A stretch of 64,000 bases of DNA, taken from NCBI GenBank assembly GCA_964304625.1, contig OZ199840.1, positions 3,100,001-3,164,000 on the forward strand, written 5' to 3'. The notes under the pieces are model-generated. The model was not told the DNA's origin and ran no database searches. It worked only from the letters and a program-made list of their open reading frames with translations. The position numbers and the translations under genes are program-made. Each line of letters opens with the position of its first letter. Position 1 is the first letter of the stretch. Positions 34,782-46,711 of this stretch are shown here, piece by piece. Source of the DNA: Kudoa neothunni. Its lineage: Eukaryota; Cnidaria.

Positions 34782-36971
34782 CAGTAGTAGGCAATCGATT
34801 TTTCGTACTTTTCGGAGCATGCGCGTCTTAAAAATCATGCATGATAATCGGGGAGGAATTTAAATGATTTTTCATTAAAATTTATTTCATTTTCTGTTTA
34901 ATTTACTATAAATAATAAAAAATAAAAATAAACCCGTTTAATGCTATTACTGATATGAGTAAATTTAATTTTTTTTATATTTTAATTGACATTCAACATT
35001 TATATCAAAATCGTATTTATTTTATGTATAAATTTTCTTTATAATTTCATCTTTATGATTAAATAAAAATTTATCATGTTGTAAATTTTGAGCTAAGTGA
35101 TTTCGAATTAAATTATTGCAGTGACAAGAAACGATAGTAATGGTTTTTTATCTTATCTCGTCAACTATTATCAATTTTGATAATCAATAATGAAAAGTTG
35201 GTAATAGAAACAAAAAAATAACTGAGAAACGACTTTAAGAATCGATTTTGTGGAAATAATCAGTTATCTTAGTATGGCTAAATTTTTTTGAATAATACAT
35301 TTGATAGCGTACTTTCCAGCTCTATGACCAAGTTGTTACTCATCAATTGCATTACGGTTGATGAAACCTCAAAATTTTCGAATTGATTCTATAACTTCTT
35401 TCAAAGAAATACCATAGATTTTAAATCTTAAGATATATCATCATCATTGTGATTCTTTTATCTTTTCTGTGTTATGCTGTAAGTTAACTGAATCTTCATT
35501 ATCCATTGAAAATTATCGTGCTCCTCTAGAATCATCTCGTCAATTTCCGCATCAATTTCTGTTAGTTCATAGAGCGTAATTTCATTATTTATATCTTTAC
35601 CGTTAGCTGAAGAAAATCTAGCTTTAAAACAATTTAACATGGTCTTATTGCTAACAGACTCTCACGCTTCTCTAGTTAAAAATATAGATTCCAGATAATC
35701 TGAGGAAGTTGAGAAATAGCCAGCTTCTGTGAATGCAAAGAACTTTTGTATAATTTCACTTTCATATGCCGCTTTGAACGAGTGGATAATACTCTAATCT
35801 AAAGGCCGCAAAACGCATATCCTATTTTGAGGAAGAAAATCCATTTTTATATGGCTTAAATCGTTGTGAAAATTAGAAATTGCATTGTCGAATATAAAAC
35901 AATTTTATCAGAATTTATTCAAAAAACTTATTTAAACCAGTTATATATTTTATAAACATATAATCGATCATTCATGCATTTTTGCGGAACTCATAATTTA
36001 GTAGAAGATTTTTTACATTTTTAGATCACCTCGATTTATCAGAATACCAAATAATCAAAGGATCCAGTTTCTTACCAGATATGAAAATATGAAAGCACCC
36101 AAGAGGATTGTCATTCTTTTTTTCTCTTTTATATTCGTCTATAGACATTCTGCTTAGTTGTGACATAGCTCTTTCCTAAAACTATGCAAACATATACAAA
36201 CGAAAATTTTAGCTCCTGTTGCTGATAGTGTAGCGCAGTTTCTTCGATTTTAAAAACACAGTCGGTGAACAGTCCTTTATTATATCTAATAACATTGGAA
36301 TCCACCTTTAATTGTTTCGCTGTCAAGGATACAAAAATCATCATGATAATTTTGCCATTTTAGATTGAATATTGATTGAAATCCTTTAAACATAAACCGT
36401 CGGTTATTGATGAATCCACACACAAATCATTTAAGCGCAATGCTCTCATTTTATTAATCATATCAGTAGAAGTTATTTCTATTTTTTGAAAGCACCAAAT
36501 TAATCCACTCAAACTTCTCAGAATCGAGCTCTTTGTCGGTACTATATTTCAATTTTTTTCGCGGAAACTAGCCCGCCTCCATAGCGTTTCATTATTTCTT
36601 CTTTATTATGAAGAATGCCATCCAATATTGAGATTGTAGGAAGTTTAATATGTCGAATAGTAGCATCCTCCGCTCCCTTATTAGGCGTGTTCAAAAAATT
36701 CGATTATTTCAAATTCTTCCTTAATTGTTATGCTTTTTTATTTTTTTCTGTCATCTGAAAACTACTAAAAACCAGAAAATTCCATCAAAATTCCATCAAA
36801 TCCACAACAATGGATTTTTCGTATTTTAATCGCTTTTTCTTTATTTGTACATTTTTTAAAATATAATTTAATATGATATTCTAATATTGAATCTTAACTT
36901 TTACAGAAACTTTCAGAGTAAACCAGAAACAAGTAGTTAATAAATACGAAAAATCGATCGCCTGCCTACTG
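34782..36971 (-). mobile_element. Decayed Tigger/pogo transposon
   Basis: The inverted ends CAGTAGTAGGCAATCGATTT (left) and CAGTAGGCAGGCGATCGATT (right, reverse complement) bound 2190 bp. The left flank is TA; the right flank has lost it. Minus-strand fragments include FKIEETALHYQQQE near 36.2 kb (the Tigger DETgl..r block) and LNCFKARFSSANG near 35.6 kb (NCFrkaGf). The ends differ from the 29-kb copy by a few bases, so it is a related but separate subfamily. There are many stops. Confidence 0.82.
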
Positions 36972-37800
36972 TGCAGGCGTAATTATTTATTCCTATTCTT
37001 TTCACTTGCGCAAATAAACTTCACAAAAATGGATCATTGATTTATTTTTATTAAATTTATTATATTTTAAGACGTAAAAAGTAACGCAAATAACTATATT
37101 CTTATCCCAAAATGCAACGATTTTTATTATTTTAATACATTTGTACATGTGGTCACAGTGGTCATCCCAAGGTTTTCGTAACTTTTCCCTCAGGTGTTCG
37201 AGGGTTAAACCTATTATATTATGTTCCGAAAAAAGTGATAATATAATGTTTCATATTTTTTAGTAATGATATTAAAAAATTGTAAAACGGAGCTTATACA
37301 CCTTTAACTGCTAATTTATTTATCAAATTTAGTGGAGAAATTCAGCATTAGTTGAATGACAACAAATTTAAAGCTACATCAAGTCATCCAATTAAAAAAC
37401 CATTATTTTACTTGCGGAATAGCTTAAATAATCAAGAGAATTAATGAAAATATTCTATGAAACGCGTAGTATTTTTTAAGATATAAATAGTAATTTCCAC
37501 AATATTTTATGTTTATAACTAAACCGGCCACAAAAGCCATCATACAATCAAAACTCGACAAATATACAAAATCTTATAAAATGAATCTTCGGAATTTTTC
37601 TCACATTTTAGCTCTAAAACGTGCCTGTAACGATAGAGCATTCGCAATAATGTTTGAATATTATAATTGGATTTGTTAAATTTAGTTAAAATTATTTTCT
37701 TCTGCGAGAAAAATAATATCTCAAGTATTTTTTCGAATATAACCCAATAGATAGCAGCCCCGATGATGATGAATCGGCAAGCTGCGCAGCCATATTAACA
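36972..37800. other. Upstream region of COPA
   Basis: No gene or repeat recognised. It presumably contains the COPA promoter and 5' leader; no TATA or initiator can be chosen with confidence in such AT-rich DNA. Confidence 0.45.
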
Positions 37801-40800
37801 ATGTTTAAAGGCTTTGAAGCTACGTCATCCCGTGTCAAATGTAAGATCTAGATGTCATATTTTGTAGTCAGGTTTTTTTGGATTGCATTTAGCTTTATGT
37901 TTTCATCCGAGAAGACCTTGGATTTTGGCCGGCCTCTACAACGGAGATATCCAACTCTGGGACTACAGGATCAAAAGTCTTGTTTCCACCTTCAGCGAAT
38001 GTGAAGGTCCTGTTCGGTGTGTGTCTTTTCATGAAGATCAGCCGTTGTTTGCGTCTGGTGGGGACGACTATAAAATAAGAGTAACCCACATTAGCCTATG
38101 CATATGTTTGGTATTTCAAACGTTGTTATTTCGTATTGTGAGTAGGTGTGGAATTATCAACAAAAACGATGCCTGTTTGTGCTCAACGGGCATATGGATT
38201 ATGTGAGGACAGTGTTTTTTCATAGTGTAAGTTGATTGGATTTTAATCACAGCACAGCCCGCCCAACTCCATCCAGTCATCGGTTGTTTTATCCTCCAAA
38301 TCGCTGTTTGTTTAAACATTTTTTTTAAATTGGACTACCTGCTATTGCATCTAAAATTTTTTCATTAAATTCACTGCCGAATGTACAAATATACTTTTGG
38401 GATCACATTAAATACAACTACGACAGATTGGTGTTGTTGTTGGGCAGGTGTACTTGATTTAAATAATTCATTATGAACTATAATAGCAATATCCATGGAT
38501 TATCAGTTCAAGTGATGACCAAACTATAAAAATATGGAACTGGCAATCGCGCAAGTGCATTCTAACTCTCCCAGGGCACAGTCATTATGTGATGTGTGCC
38601 AAATTCCACCCCACAGAGCATACAGTTATATCCTGCAGTCTCGACCAGACAATAAAAATTTGGGATCTTTCTACATTTTTTCTAAGATTTGTTGGCCCGA
38701 GATCGGCACTTCCGATATCAGGTAATTATTCATGAGTGAAATTAATGGCGGTTAAATCTTGTGTATGTTTGCATAAAATCGGTGGTTAGTTTGATAGAAA
38801 TAGTTGTTTATTTAAAAATTAATTATAAATTTCGGGTAGATACGCTTGCGCAATATTTATGCAAAATCTTTACAACTATCGTATGTATGTTGCATACACT
38901 ATTTAATTTTTGTAATATAATATGGTTAATTTTTGTCGAGCTCCAAGTGATAGAAATAATAAACTACGTACAAAATATTAAATCCTTACGTGTCTAATAT
39001 ATACGGATATTATTGCTCACTATTATTTGTATTTTGAGGTTTTAACTCTTTATTGTCTAATACACACGGATATTATTGTGTGATGTTAATTGGTCTTTTG
39101 AGAATTTAATTCTTAATTCCAAACACGCTTGCGCAATTTTTATATGTATCTTTACAACTATCGTATGGAATTTATGTACACTGTTTAATTTTTATAAGCT
39201 GCTGTATTTAATTAGAATTCAATAAATATCTAAGCTTATTATCGTAATATTTATGAACTATAGTTACAACGGCACACAAGGGATTAACATGTTAATGCTC
39301 AATGATTACGTCTTTACATAATTAAGTTAACACTTGCGCAGTCGGAATTGGCTACTCCTTGACAACATTAAATAGCACTTACAATAAGTGCATTGCTTTC
39401 AGGTAAATTTATTTAAGTGTCACTAAGCAAGTGAATTTACACTAACAATAGGAAATGATAGTTTTCGTGGTAAAATTTAACCCACAACGCAGACGCGCGT
39501 GCGCGTTTTTAGAAATACACAAACTTCTATTTACAGTTAACGTATAAAGTTCATTTTTTGTAATTTGCGTCCCTAATTATTCTTGGTCCATCTTTATCAC
39601 TCGTAGGGGCAAAAAATAATTATGTGCAGTCAAAATTAATGACAAATGAATACTATTTACCAGGAAAATAAACACTTTCTTCAACTAATAGTATACTTAT
39701 GTCCGCTGTAATTTTAAGAAGCTTATGATATTAAACTGAAAACTACTGTCGTATTTAACATAGTGGGTTGATTTGAAGAGGATTTATAATATTTTTTAAT
39801 CGCACCCATCCAAAATCCAAAATGGTTGCGAATTAAAACATAAATATAGAATTGATTTATTTAATTTAATTATGTCATCCGAAATCAGATTCAGATTTAC
39901 TCATGAATATAGCTGTAATTTAGGAAGATATTATTTAAAAATATTTAGATGCTTAATTTTATTAAATTTATAGTACATTCAGTCTAAAAACGAGAATGCA
40001 ATGAGGGACGATCGTTATAAAAACACACAAAGATTGTATAATGTGCCACAACAAAATAAAGCTTCAATTTTTTTGAGTAATAATGATTTTTACTTGTAGC
40101 CTCATCTATTGAGACGTACACTCACAACACTGTGGAAGCTCACACGAGAGCTATCAACTGGGTGTCATTTCATCCCACCGAGAGACTGATACTGAGTGCC
40201 AGTGACGACAAACAGATAAAAATGTGGCGCTACTCTGATTCGTCCGCTTGGGAAATAGACAGTTTTCGGGGACACATCAACAATATTTGTTGTGCAGAAT
40301 TCATTCCCAAGCTGAACCTTATGGTTAGCGCTTCCGAAGATAAAACCGTTCGTTTGTGGGATGTGGAGAAACGTGTCTCTATTGGTGTTCATCGTAGCAA
40401 CAACAACGAACGTTTCTGGTGTGTGGCTGTTCATCCGAACAATAATTTGGTTGTTTGTGGTCACGACAATGGATTTATCATGTATAAACTTCACAACAGC
40501 AGACCACCCTTTCAATTCTTTCCCATGACAAGTGATGTGTATTTTGTGAAAGATAATGCATTCTTTCGTTTCGATTTGATTGGAGCAAAATATTCAAAAT
40601 TGTCCCCTTTGAAACCATCCGAAAGTCACTATCCACCTAAAAGTGTCTCCTTCAATGCTGCCTCCAAGTCGCTCATAGTTTCTCATCCAGCCAGAAAAAA
40701 ACACGTTGATCACATCTGCGTAGATCTATATGAATTCAGCAGTGATCTCTCGAAGTATTTGACCTGCAAAAAGTTGTCCGCCAAATGCTCGATTTGGCTT

Positions 40801-43334
40801 GGTAGTGATAAGTTGATTGCTATCACCCGAGACAACAATGTGGTCGTCCTCACAAAGTCAATGCAGGAACTTTCTCGACTGGGAATCGGTCAGCCTGTGC
40901 ATAATGTATTTACCAGTTCAGCCTCCAACCAGATACTATGTTCTACCAAGGATCACGTTATGTTGTTTGATTTGGAAACAAATAAGATAGTTTCTCAACT
41001 CAGTGTCCCAAATGTTAAACGTGTTAGTTGGTCGTTGGATAGGAAAGCTGTAGCGCTCGTAGGCAAAAAAAATGTGACAATTTGTGATAGCAACCTCAAA
41101 CAATTGACTCAAATCAAAGAGATTTTCAGTGTGAAATCGGCGGTGTGGTTCAACAACCAATCAACCACATTACTCTATTCCACCATCACCCATATCAAGT
41201 ATGTGATTGCCGCCACCGGAGATAGCGGCATCCTAAAAACACTGAACAACCCTCTCTATTTGATCGCAGTCTTTGATGGCAAATTGTACGCTTTTGATGA
41301 AGAATGCCAGCCTAAAGTTATCAAAATTGATGCCACTGAAATTGCTTTCAAGGTTGCACTCATCAATCGTCAATATGATCAAGTGATCGGAATCATGAAA
41401 AGTTCAGAGTTGATTGGCCAATCATTGATTTCGTTCCTTCAACGTAAAGGTTATGCAGAATTGGCACTACAGTATATTCGGAACAGATCCTGTCAATTTG
41501 ATCTTTCGCTGCAATGTTGTAATATGAATGTTGCCATGGAGGCTGCTAAAGCTTTGAATCGACCCGATATTTGGTTTAGATCGGCTCACATTTCCAAATT
41601 ACTAGGTTACTTTAAAATTTCCGAATTCTGCTACAACATGTCCAAATCGTACGAAGATGTGTTGTTGTTAGCGTTGTGTCAAGGGGATAGAACTGTGCTA
41701 GATAAGCTCACCAAATTATTAACTTTGAGTAACGCCCCTCTCAATTACAACACTTACCTTAAGGTTTTGTTATTCACCAAAAATCACAGCGAAATCTATA
41801 ATATGCTTACTGCCAAAAAATTGCAACCGTTTGCTCAATTATTCCACGACAACTACCTTCAGAGTGACGATCACCCCGCTGAACCTCAATCCGACAAAAA
41901 TACCATGAGCGATATTGTCCTACCTCAAATAGACGAATATCTCGATGTACAACAAGCTGTGATGCCCATAAAATGCCCTTTCACTGAAGATTGTTGGCCT
42001 CGCCTAAAAACATTCCAGTCTGTGTTTGATATGATTGGCAAACCTGATATAGCCCCAAAATCCTACGATCTCACCAACGATGACATGGATACATTAATAC
42101 AACCTACTACAACCAATGTTGATACTAATGCCGCCTGGGATACCAATTTGGATGACGATGACCTAATGGCTGATTTCGACTCGCCTTCTACCACTGCCGC
42201 TACAAATAATGCAGGCTCGACTGCCAACAATTGGGATATAAATGACGATGACTTTGACTTGCCGTCAGACAATTTCGATGATGCTCAGCAAACTAGTGCG
42301 GCAGTCGATCCTACCAATGATTTTAACGATGGCTGCGATATATTGCATGGGAATTTCCCTAGGCCGTTTCCTCCTGAGAAAAATCAGTGGTTTTCTAATT
42401 GTTCACCTCTGCTGAAAGCTATTGCGACCGCTAACTTTAAAACGGTCAATCAAACTCTGTCCGATCGTGGAGTTGAAACTATGTCACCGATGAAGGAATT
42501 CATCATTGGGTTACACAGTCAGTGTCGTCTCACACTCCCAACCAATTTTGCCAATGTCATTGTTAGCAACTATCCTTCGATCAAGGAATTTTCTACCAGT
42601 GAGTTGGATTGCTTGATGGAAGCCGCTTTGGAGTTGACCACCGCAGCTAATTTCGTGTCCGCTGTCGATTCTTTTACTAATACCATTTGGTATTCGCTAT
42701 TGATTGAAAGAACTGACCAGGTCACATTTGATCATATCCATAACACCTGCAAACTGTCCAAAGAATACATCGTTGGATTGAAAATGGAGCTGTTAAAAAA
42801 GGATTGTATCAACAACAACCCTCAACGAGCGTGTGAACTGGCACTCTATTTCTGCCATATGAAAATGAACACATTACACTTGATTTTGGCTCTACGCACA
42901 ACTATGACTCTTTTATACAAAAATAAAAACTTTAATTATTGCTTAACCGTTGCCAAGCGATTGATTCGTATTCCTGATGCCGATAATGTTACTACCGCTC
43001 AAGCGAGAAAGGTTATAGCGGCTTGCGAGAAACAAAAGTCTAATGCTCATAAACTAAATTTTGAAGAATATCGAACATTCGATGTTTGTGCGAAAACCTA
43101 TCAACCCATATACTCGTAAGTTTCCCAGTGGATTTGCTATTGGGTTTTAATAATTTTTGGTTTGGTGTAGAGGGGAACAGTGCATGAAATGTTCAGTGTG
43201 TGAAGCTTTCTACAAATCTGATTCAAACGTGTTAAAATGCTGCGTTTGCCAGGTAAACTATATCTGTTATCAATTTTCGACTTTTTAATTTCAATCTCTA
43301 GGTTGGCAAACTTTCACAATACCATATGTCATAA
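37801..43334 (+). CDS. COPA: Coatomer subunit alpha (COPI alpha-COP)
   Basis: Large scaffold subunit of the COPI coat, which drives retrograde Golgi-to-ER vesicles and binds dilysine cargo tails. Seven exons: 37801-37840, 37893-38080, 38146-38226, 38487-38721, 40100-43115, 43171-43252 and 43302-43334. They join in frame to 1224 aa, the length of human COPA. It starts [25 protein letters not shown] like the family. The N-terminal WD40 propeller is complete ([67 protein letters not shown]). It is followed by the second propeller/solenoid (LVGQSL...-like [19 protein letters not shown]), an acidic linker rich in Asp (residues ~660-740, [10 protein letters not shown] and DDDFDLPSD) and the C-terminal domain ending [16 protein letters not shown] and [16 protein letters not shown]. 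Introns are 49-65 bp except intron 3 (260 bp) and intron 4 (1378 bp). All phases fit; intact. Confidence 0.96.
38722..40099 (+). other. Long COPA intron 4 with internal repeats
   Basis: The only long intron of the gene. It contains imperfect direct repeats: CTTGCGCAAT...TTTACAACTATCGTATG...CACT(A/G)TTTAATTTTT at about 38846-38930 and 39127-39200, and TCTAATA...CGGATATTATTG at about 38992 and 39056. This suggests local duplication. No coding remnant seen. Confidence 0.6.
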
Positions 43335-44250
43335 ATCGAATCATAGATGTATTCTCTCAATACATTACACATCAAACAAAATTAATGGATTGTTAGTTCC
43401 AAAATGTTTTTAGCAATATCTTTGATATAAATTTAATTCATCTTTGCTTTTTTTTCTCAAGTTAGCCGAGTAAAATTATATTATTAATCAAAAATTGATA
43501 ATAGACAAAAAATTATAATTAGATAAAATTGATGTAGTTAGTTAAAAATAATTAGCGTTGAACCGTTAAAACCTTTAAAACATCATTGGAATAAACATTA
43601 AGACAACATTTGATAATGATCGATATAGTATATTTTCTCACTCTCTCTGCACTCTATATTGTAAACATCTTGAAAAAATGAGTGATAATGCTTAAAGTGG
43701 TTTCCAATTAGCAATCAATCACTCATCACTTTTCACAAATATCTCATCTGCACTCCATCAAAATTTTTCCCCAAAACTGAGAACACCTCTAAACAACAAA
43801 ACGAAATTTCGGACAAATTTAGCTCAAAATAAACTGGTAAGATGTTCATTTTTGAGATATAGAAGTTTAATATAAAAATAATGATTAGATGGGATAGCAT
43901 TTAGATTTCTTATGAATTCCCATCTGACATTACAACGTTAACATTTTTTTCATAAGCCATTAACCTTAACTGGGTTATTATATGGCTTTGTTTTAAAAGG
44001 TCGCCGTTAGAGATTTAAACATTAGCATAAAATTCCATTTTTTGTATTAATATGGGAAAAATTAAATTTTAATAATTTACAAGTAATTTTAGGTAAATAT
44101 GGTCTAATTTACAGAAGGTTTGAATTGGTTTAATAATCAGATGAGCTTCGCGAGCCCAGGATCAAATCTGGGCTTAAATTGGTTAAATATTGTTATTAGC
44201 GCGATTAACATTTAAAATATATTGCTTTGGTAGGCCTAACAAAAATAAGA
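43335..44250. other. COPA downstream spacer
   Basis: Non-coding. GAGCCCAGGATCAAATCTGGGCTT at 44156-44179 forms a neat hairpin with a loop reminiscent of a tRNA T-arm, but no tRNA can be folded around it. Confidence 0.45.
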
Positions 44251-44260
44251 CACATTTTAA

Positions 44261-44569
44261 TTACGTAGAGTTACAAAAAGTACAAGTGATGTTTTTTAAA
44301 GAATGTTCAGTACAGTCGCTCTTATGGCAGTGGCAACAAACCTGTTTGCTCCCGCTTACGATATTGGATGGACAAAAATAACATAGTCTTCTTTTATTTT
44401 CATCGTTTTCATCACTTTTTGCGTTATGCATATCAAAATTATATCCTACGATTTCCATTGAACGCTTTATGGTCGGCTGGAAAGAAATGTTAGGATTTTT
44501 AAATCTCCTATTCTGTTCATTTTTTATCAATGATATACCCAAATCATCGTCAGAACTCTCATTTAACAC
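44261..44569 (-). pseudogene. piggyBac C-terminal zinc-binding domain relic
   Basis: The frame ends with a cysteine-rich module, RRLCYFCPSNIVSGSKQVCC then HCHKSDCTEHSL, of pattern CxxC-CxxC-CxxH. It resembles the C-terminal ring-like domain of insect-type piggyBac transposases (RCKxCPSKK...CKKCKKxVCLEHS). The preceding PTIKRSMEIVGYNFDMH fits the linker before it. The catalytic core was not found upstream on the minus strand. The start is uncertain and no TTAA-bounded ends were identified. Another zinc-module gene is possible. Confidence 0.45.
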
Positions 44570-44649
44570 ATTATTTTGGATAAAATTGTCTAGTTATCTC
44601 TATGAAATAGTTTCACAATCAGACGAGATTTTGATTAACTTGCAAAAAT

Positions 44650-46700
44650 GAATTAAATAAGAATTAATCAACTTTTAGAATAACAAAAATTGTTTTTATG
44701 AATTTACGTGAAATTTGGGTTTAAAATAATGAATTGTTGGGGGTCATAAACACAATTTAGTAATTTAGTAGGTTCTCTTGGAACCCAAGGTGGTCCAACA
44801 AGTCATTAATACAACATTTCAAAAGCCATGTTTGCGTCAATGTATTCACCAGACAATAAACTTACTTCAGATAAGAGTTTCGTTAAATTAAATGTCTTCC
44901 GAAATGCTGAATTTTGTTCTTACAGCGTAAATCTGGCATTTTGCACCATTACAACGATAATTGGTATAAAAAATAATAATTAGATAATTTATTAGTTTGA
45001 GCTCTATGGGAGTCCAAAAATTCATCTAAAATACAACCAATATATTGGCTTGGCCCTCTTTTATTTTAGGTGATAGATGTTTGGCATTCGCTATTAACAC
45101 GGAAGTTTTTAATCACAAGAATTTTCACATAGCGAGACAAAAAAAACTAAAGGAGAATACCACTTTTCAAAATAATACAAAGTAAATAACGCAATGGAAA
45201 GACTGCGGGTGGCATCTTTATTCTTTCAAAGCTGCCGTAGGAATTTATCCTCCATTTAATCTCGTATGAAAAAATTGTTTTTATATGCTACAATTCGAAA
45301 ATACTCTATTTTCTACGATAAATAGAGTAGAAATTTAAAGTAGGTATACGCGGAAAACAACGCAATAATAATTAATAGTGACGAGAATATTCGAATTATA
45401 GGCAGATTGGTCAATAAGACAATTGTCTTTTTCAACTAAATCTCTTTTTTAATTTCTTTAAATTTTTTATCAAATCAAACGATTACAAAAATTCTTTATC
45501 TTTCAGTTACTGAGTTAACAAGAAAGTCCGTATTATGGCACTCTATCAAATTTTTGGAAGTAGCGCTATAGTTATAGTAGTATCACGCAATTTTTAACAC
45601 AATATATAAAAAGTTAATATATCACAGCGGAAAAAGCCACCACCGTACTCAAGCGCATTTCGAATTTCGAATGCCCGCGCCCGCCAATTGTGAACCAACT
45701 TAAATGTTCCAGCTTAAGTCGGATTATTCCAACGTAATTGTTTCACATAAAAACTATCTCTACAATTTCCCAAATACTATTCTCTTCATCAAATTAAGAC
45801 TTAATCACAAAATTTATACGAAAAAGTGGTCGATTCAGACAAATTCTGAAATTATAACACGGTGGATTAACTAGAAATAATAGAATTCACTAAGACCGGT
45901 CAACTGAGAAGTATCATTTGGTTCTACTATTGTCGATTCACCTGTGACAATCAGACATTTGGAACCCTTTATCTTTCACACCTTGTTGTTGATTAGAATT
46001 CTAAAGTACATTGTAATCAATAATAACCCTGGGAATCCAACTAAAGTGGTTTAATCCAATTAATGTGGCGATTAAATCACATCCAATATTATTTGAGTGA
46101 GTGGTTAGTGTTATAGTGGCACAAAGATGGGTCCCACACTCGCCAACAATATAAAGTCAGTAATTCAATGGCAAACAATTCAATATAAAGATATCATATT
46201 TAAATGATAAGTAAATCGCATTAGTGCTTCGATTGTTCGATGCCTGATCCAATAAAAAGGGATTAAGCCGGTTATGGTGATACATCTAATGAATACTGTA
46301 ATTATCTCTACACCAATACCATAATTGATGCTCAATTTGTATGGTTATTAACTAGAGATATCTTATCAAAGGGATCGTTTACAAGATTGGAATAATTCAT
46401 CGACCTTAACTATATCTATTTTAATCGCAAGACAGATACCGGATTAGGTTAGGATTTGTGACAGTTTGAGAGGTAAAGATGGGTGGTAATAGTTAACGTT
46501 TGGTAACCTAACAAATTTCCGAAATATTTACTCCCCAGCACGCCAATTCATGTATTTCTACTGCCGCTTATCACTCATTTATCATATGTGTACAGATTAC
46601 ATACATGCGCAATCAATAATCCGGTAATTGGCGCTCAGTGTACAGTTTTTAGAAGACTATTGAAACCAACTGATTGTTTTATTGCCGACAAATCCAGCCA
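44650..46700. other. Intergenic region upstream of ECT2
   Basis: No gene recognised. The stretch 45.2-46.6 kb is less AT-rich than most spacers here and may hold non-coding 5' exons or regulatory DNA. ACATGCGCAATC at 46602 is a weak NRF-1 half-site 100 bp before the ATG. Confidence 0.4.
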
Positions 46701-46711
46701 CAAAGGTGCAT

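Noticed and set aside
44120-44190. tRNA gene suggested by GAGCCCAGGATCAAATCTGGGCTT
   Set aside because: The T-arm-like hairpin has an over-long loop, and no acceptor stem or D/anticodon arms can be formed at the right distances.
45194-45260. 21-codon frame MERLRVASLFFQSCRRNLSS resembling a transit peptide
   Set aside because: It is too short, has no donor site that leads to another exon, and is expected by chance in this spacer.
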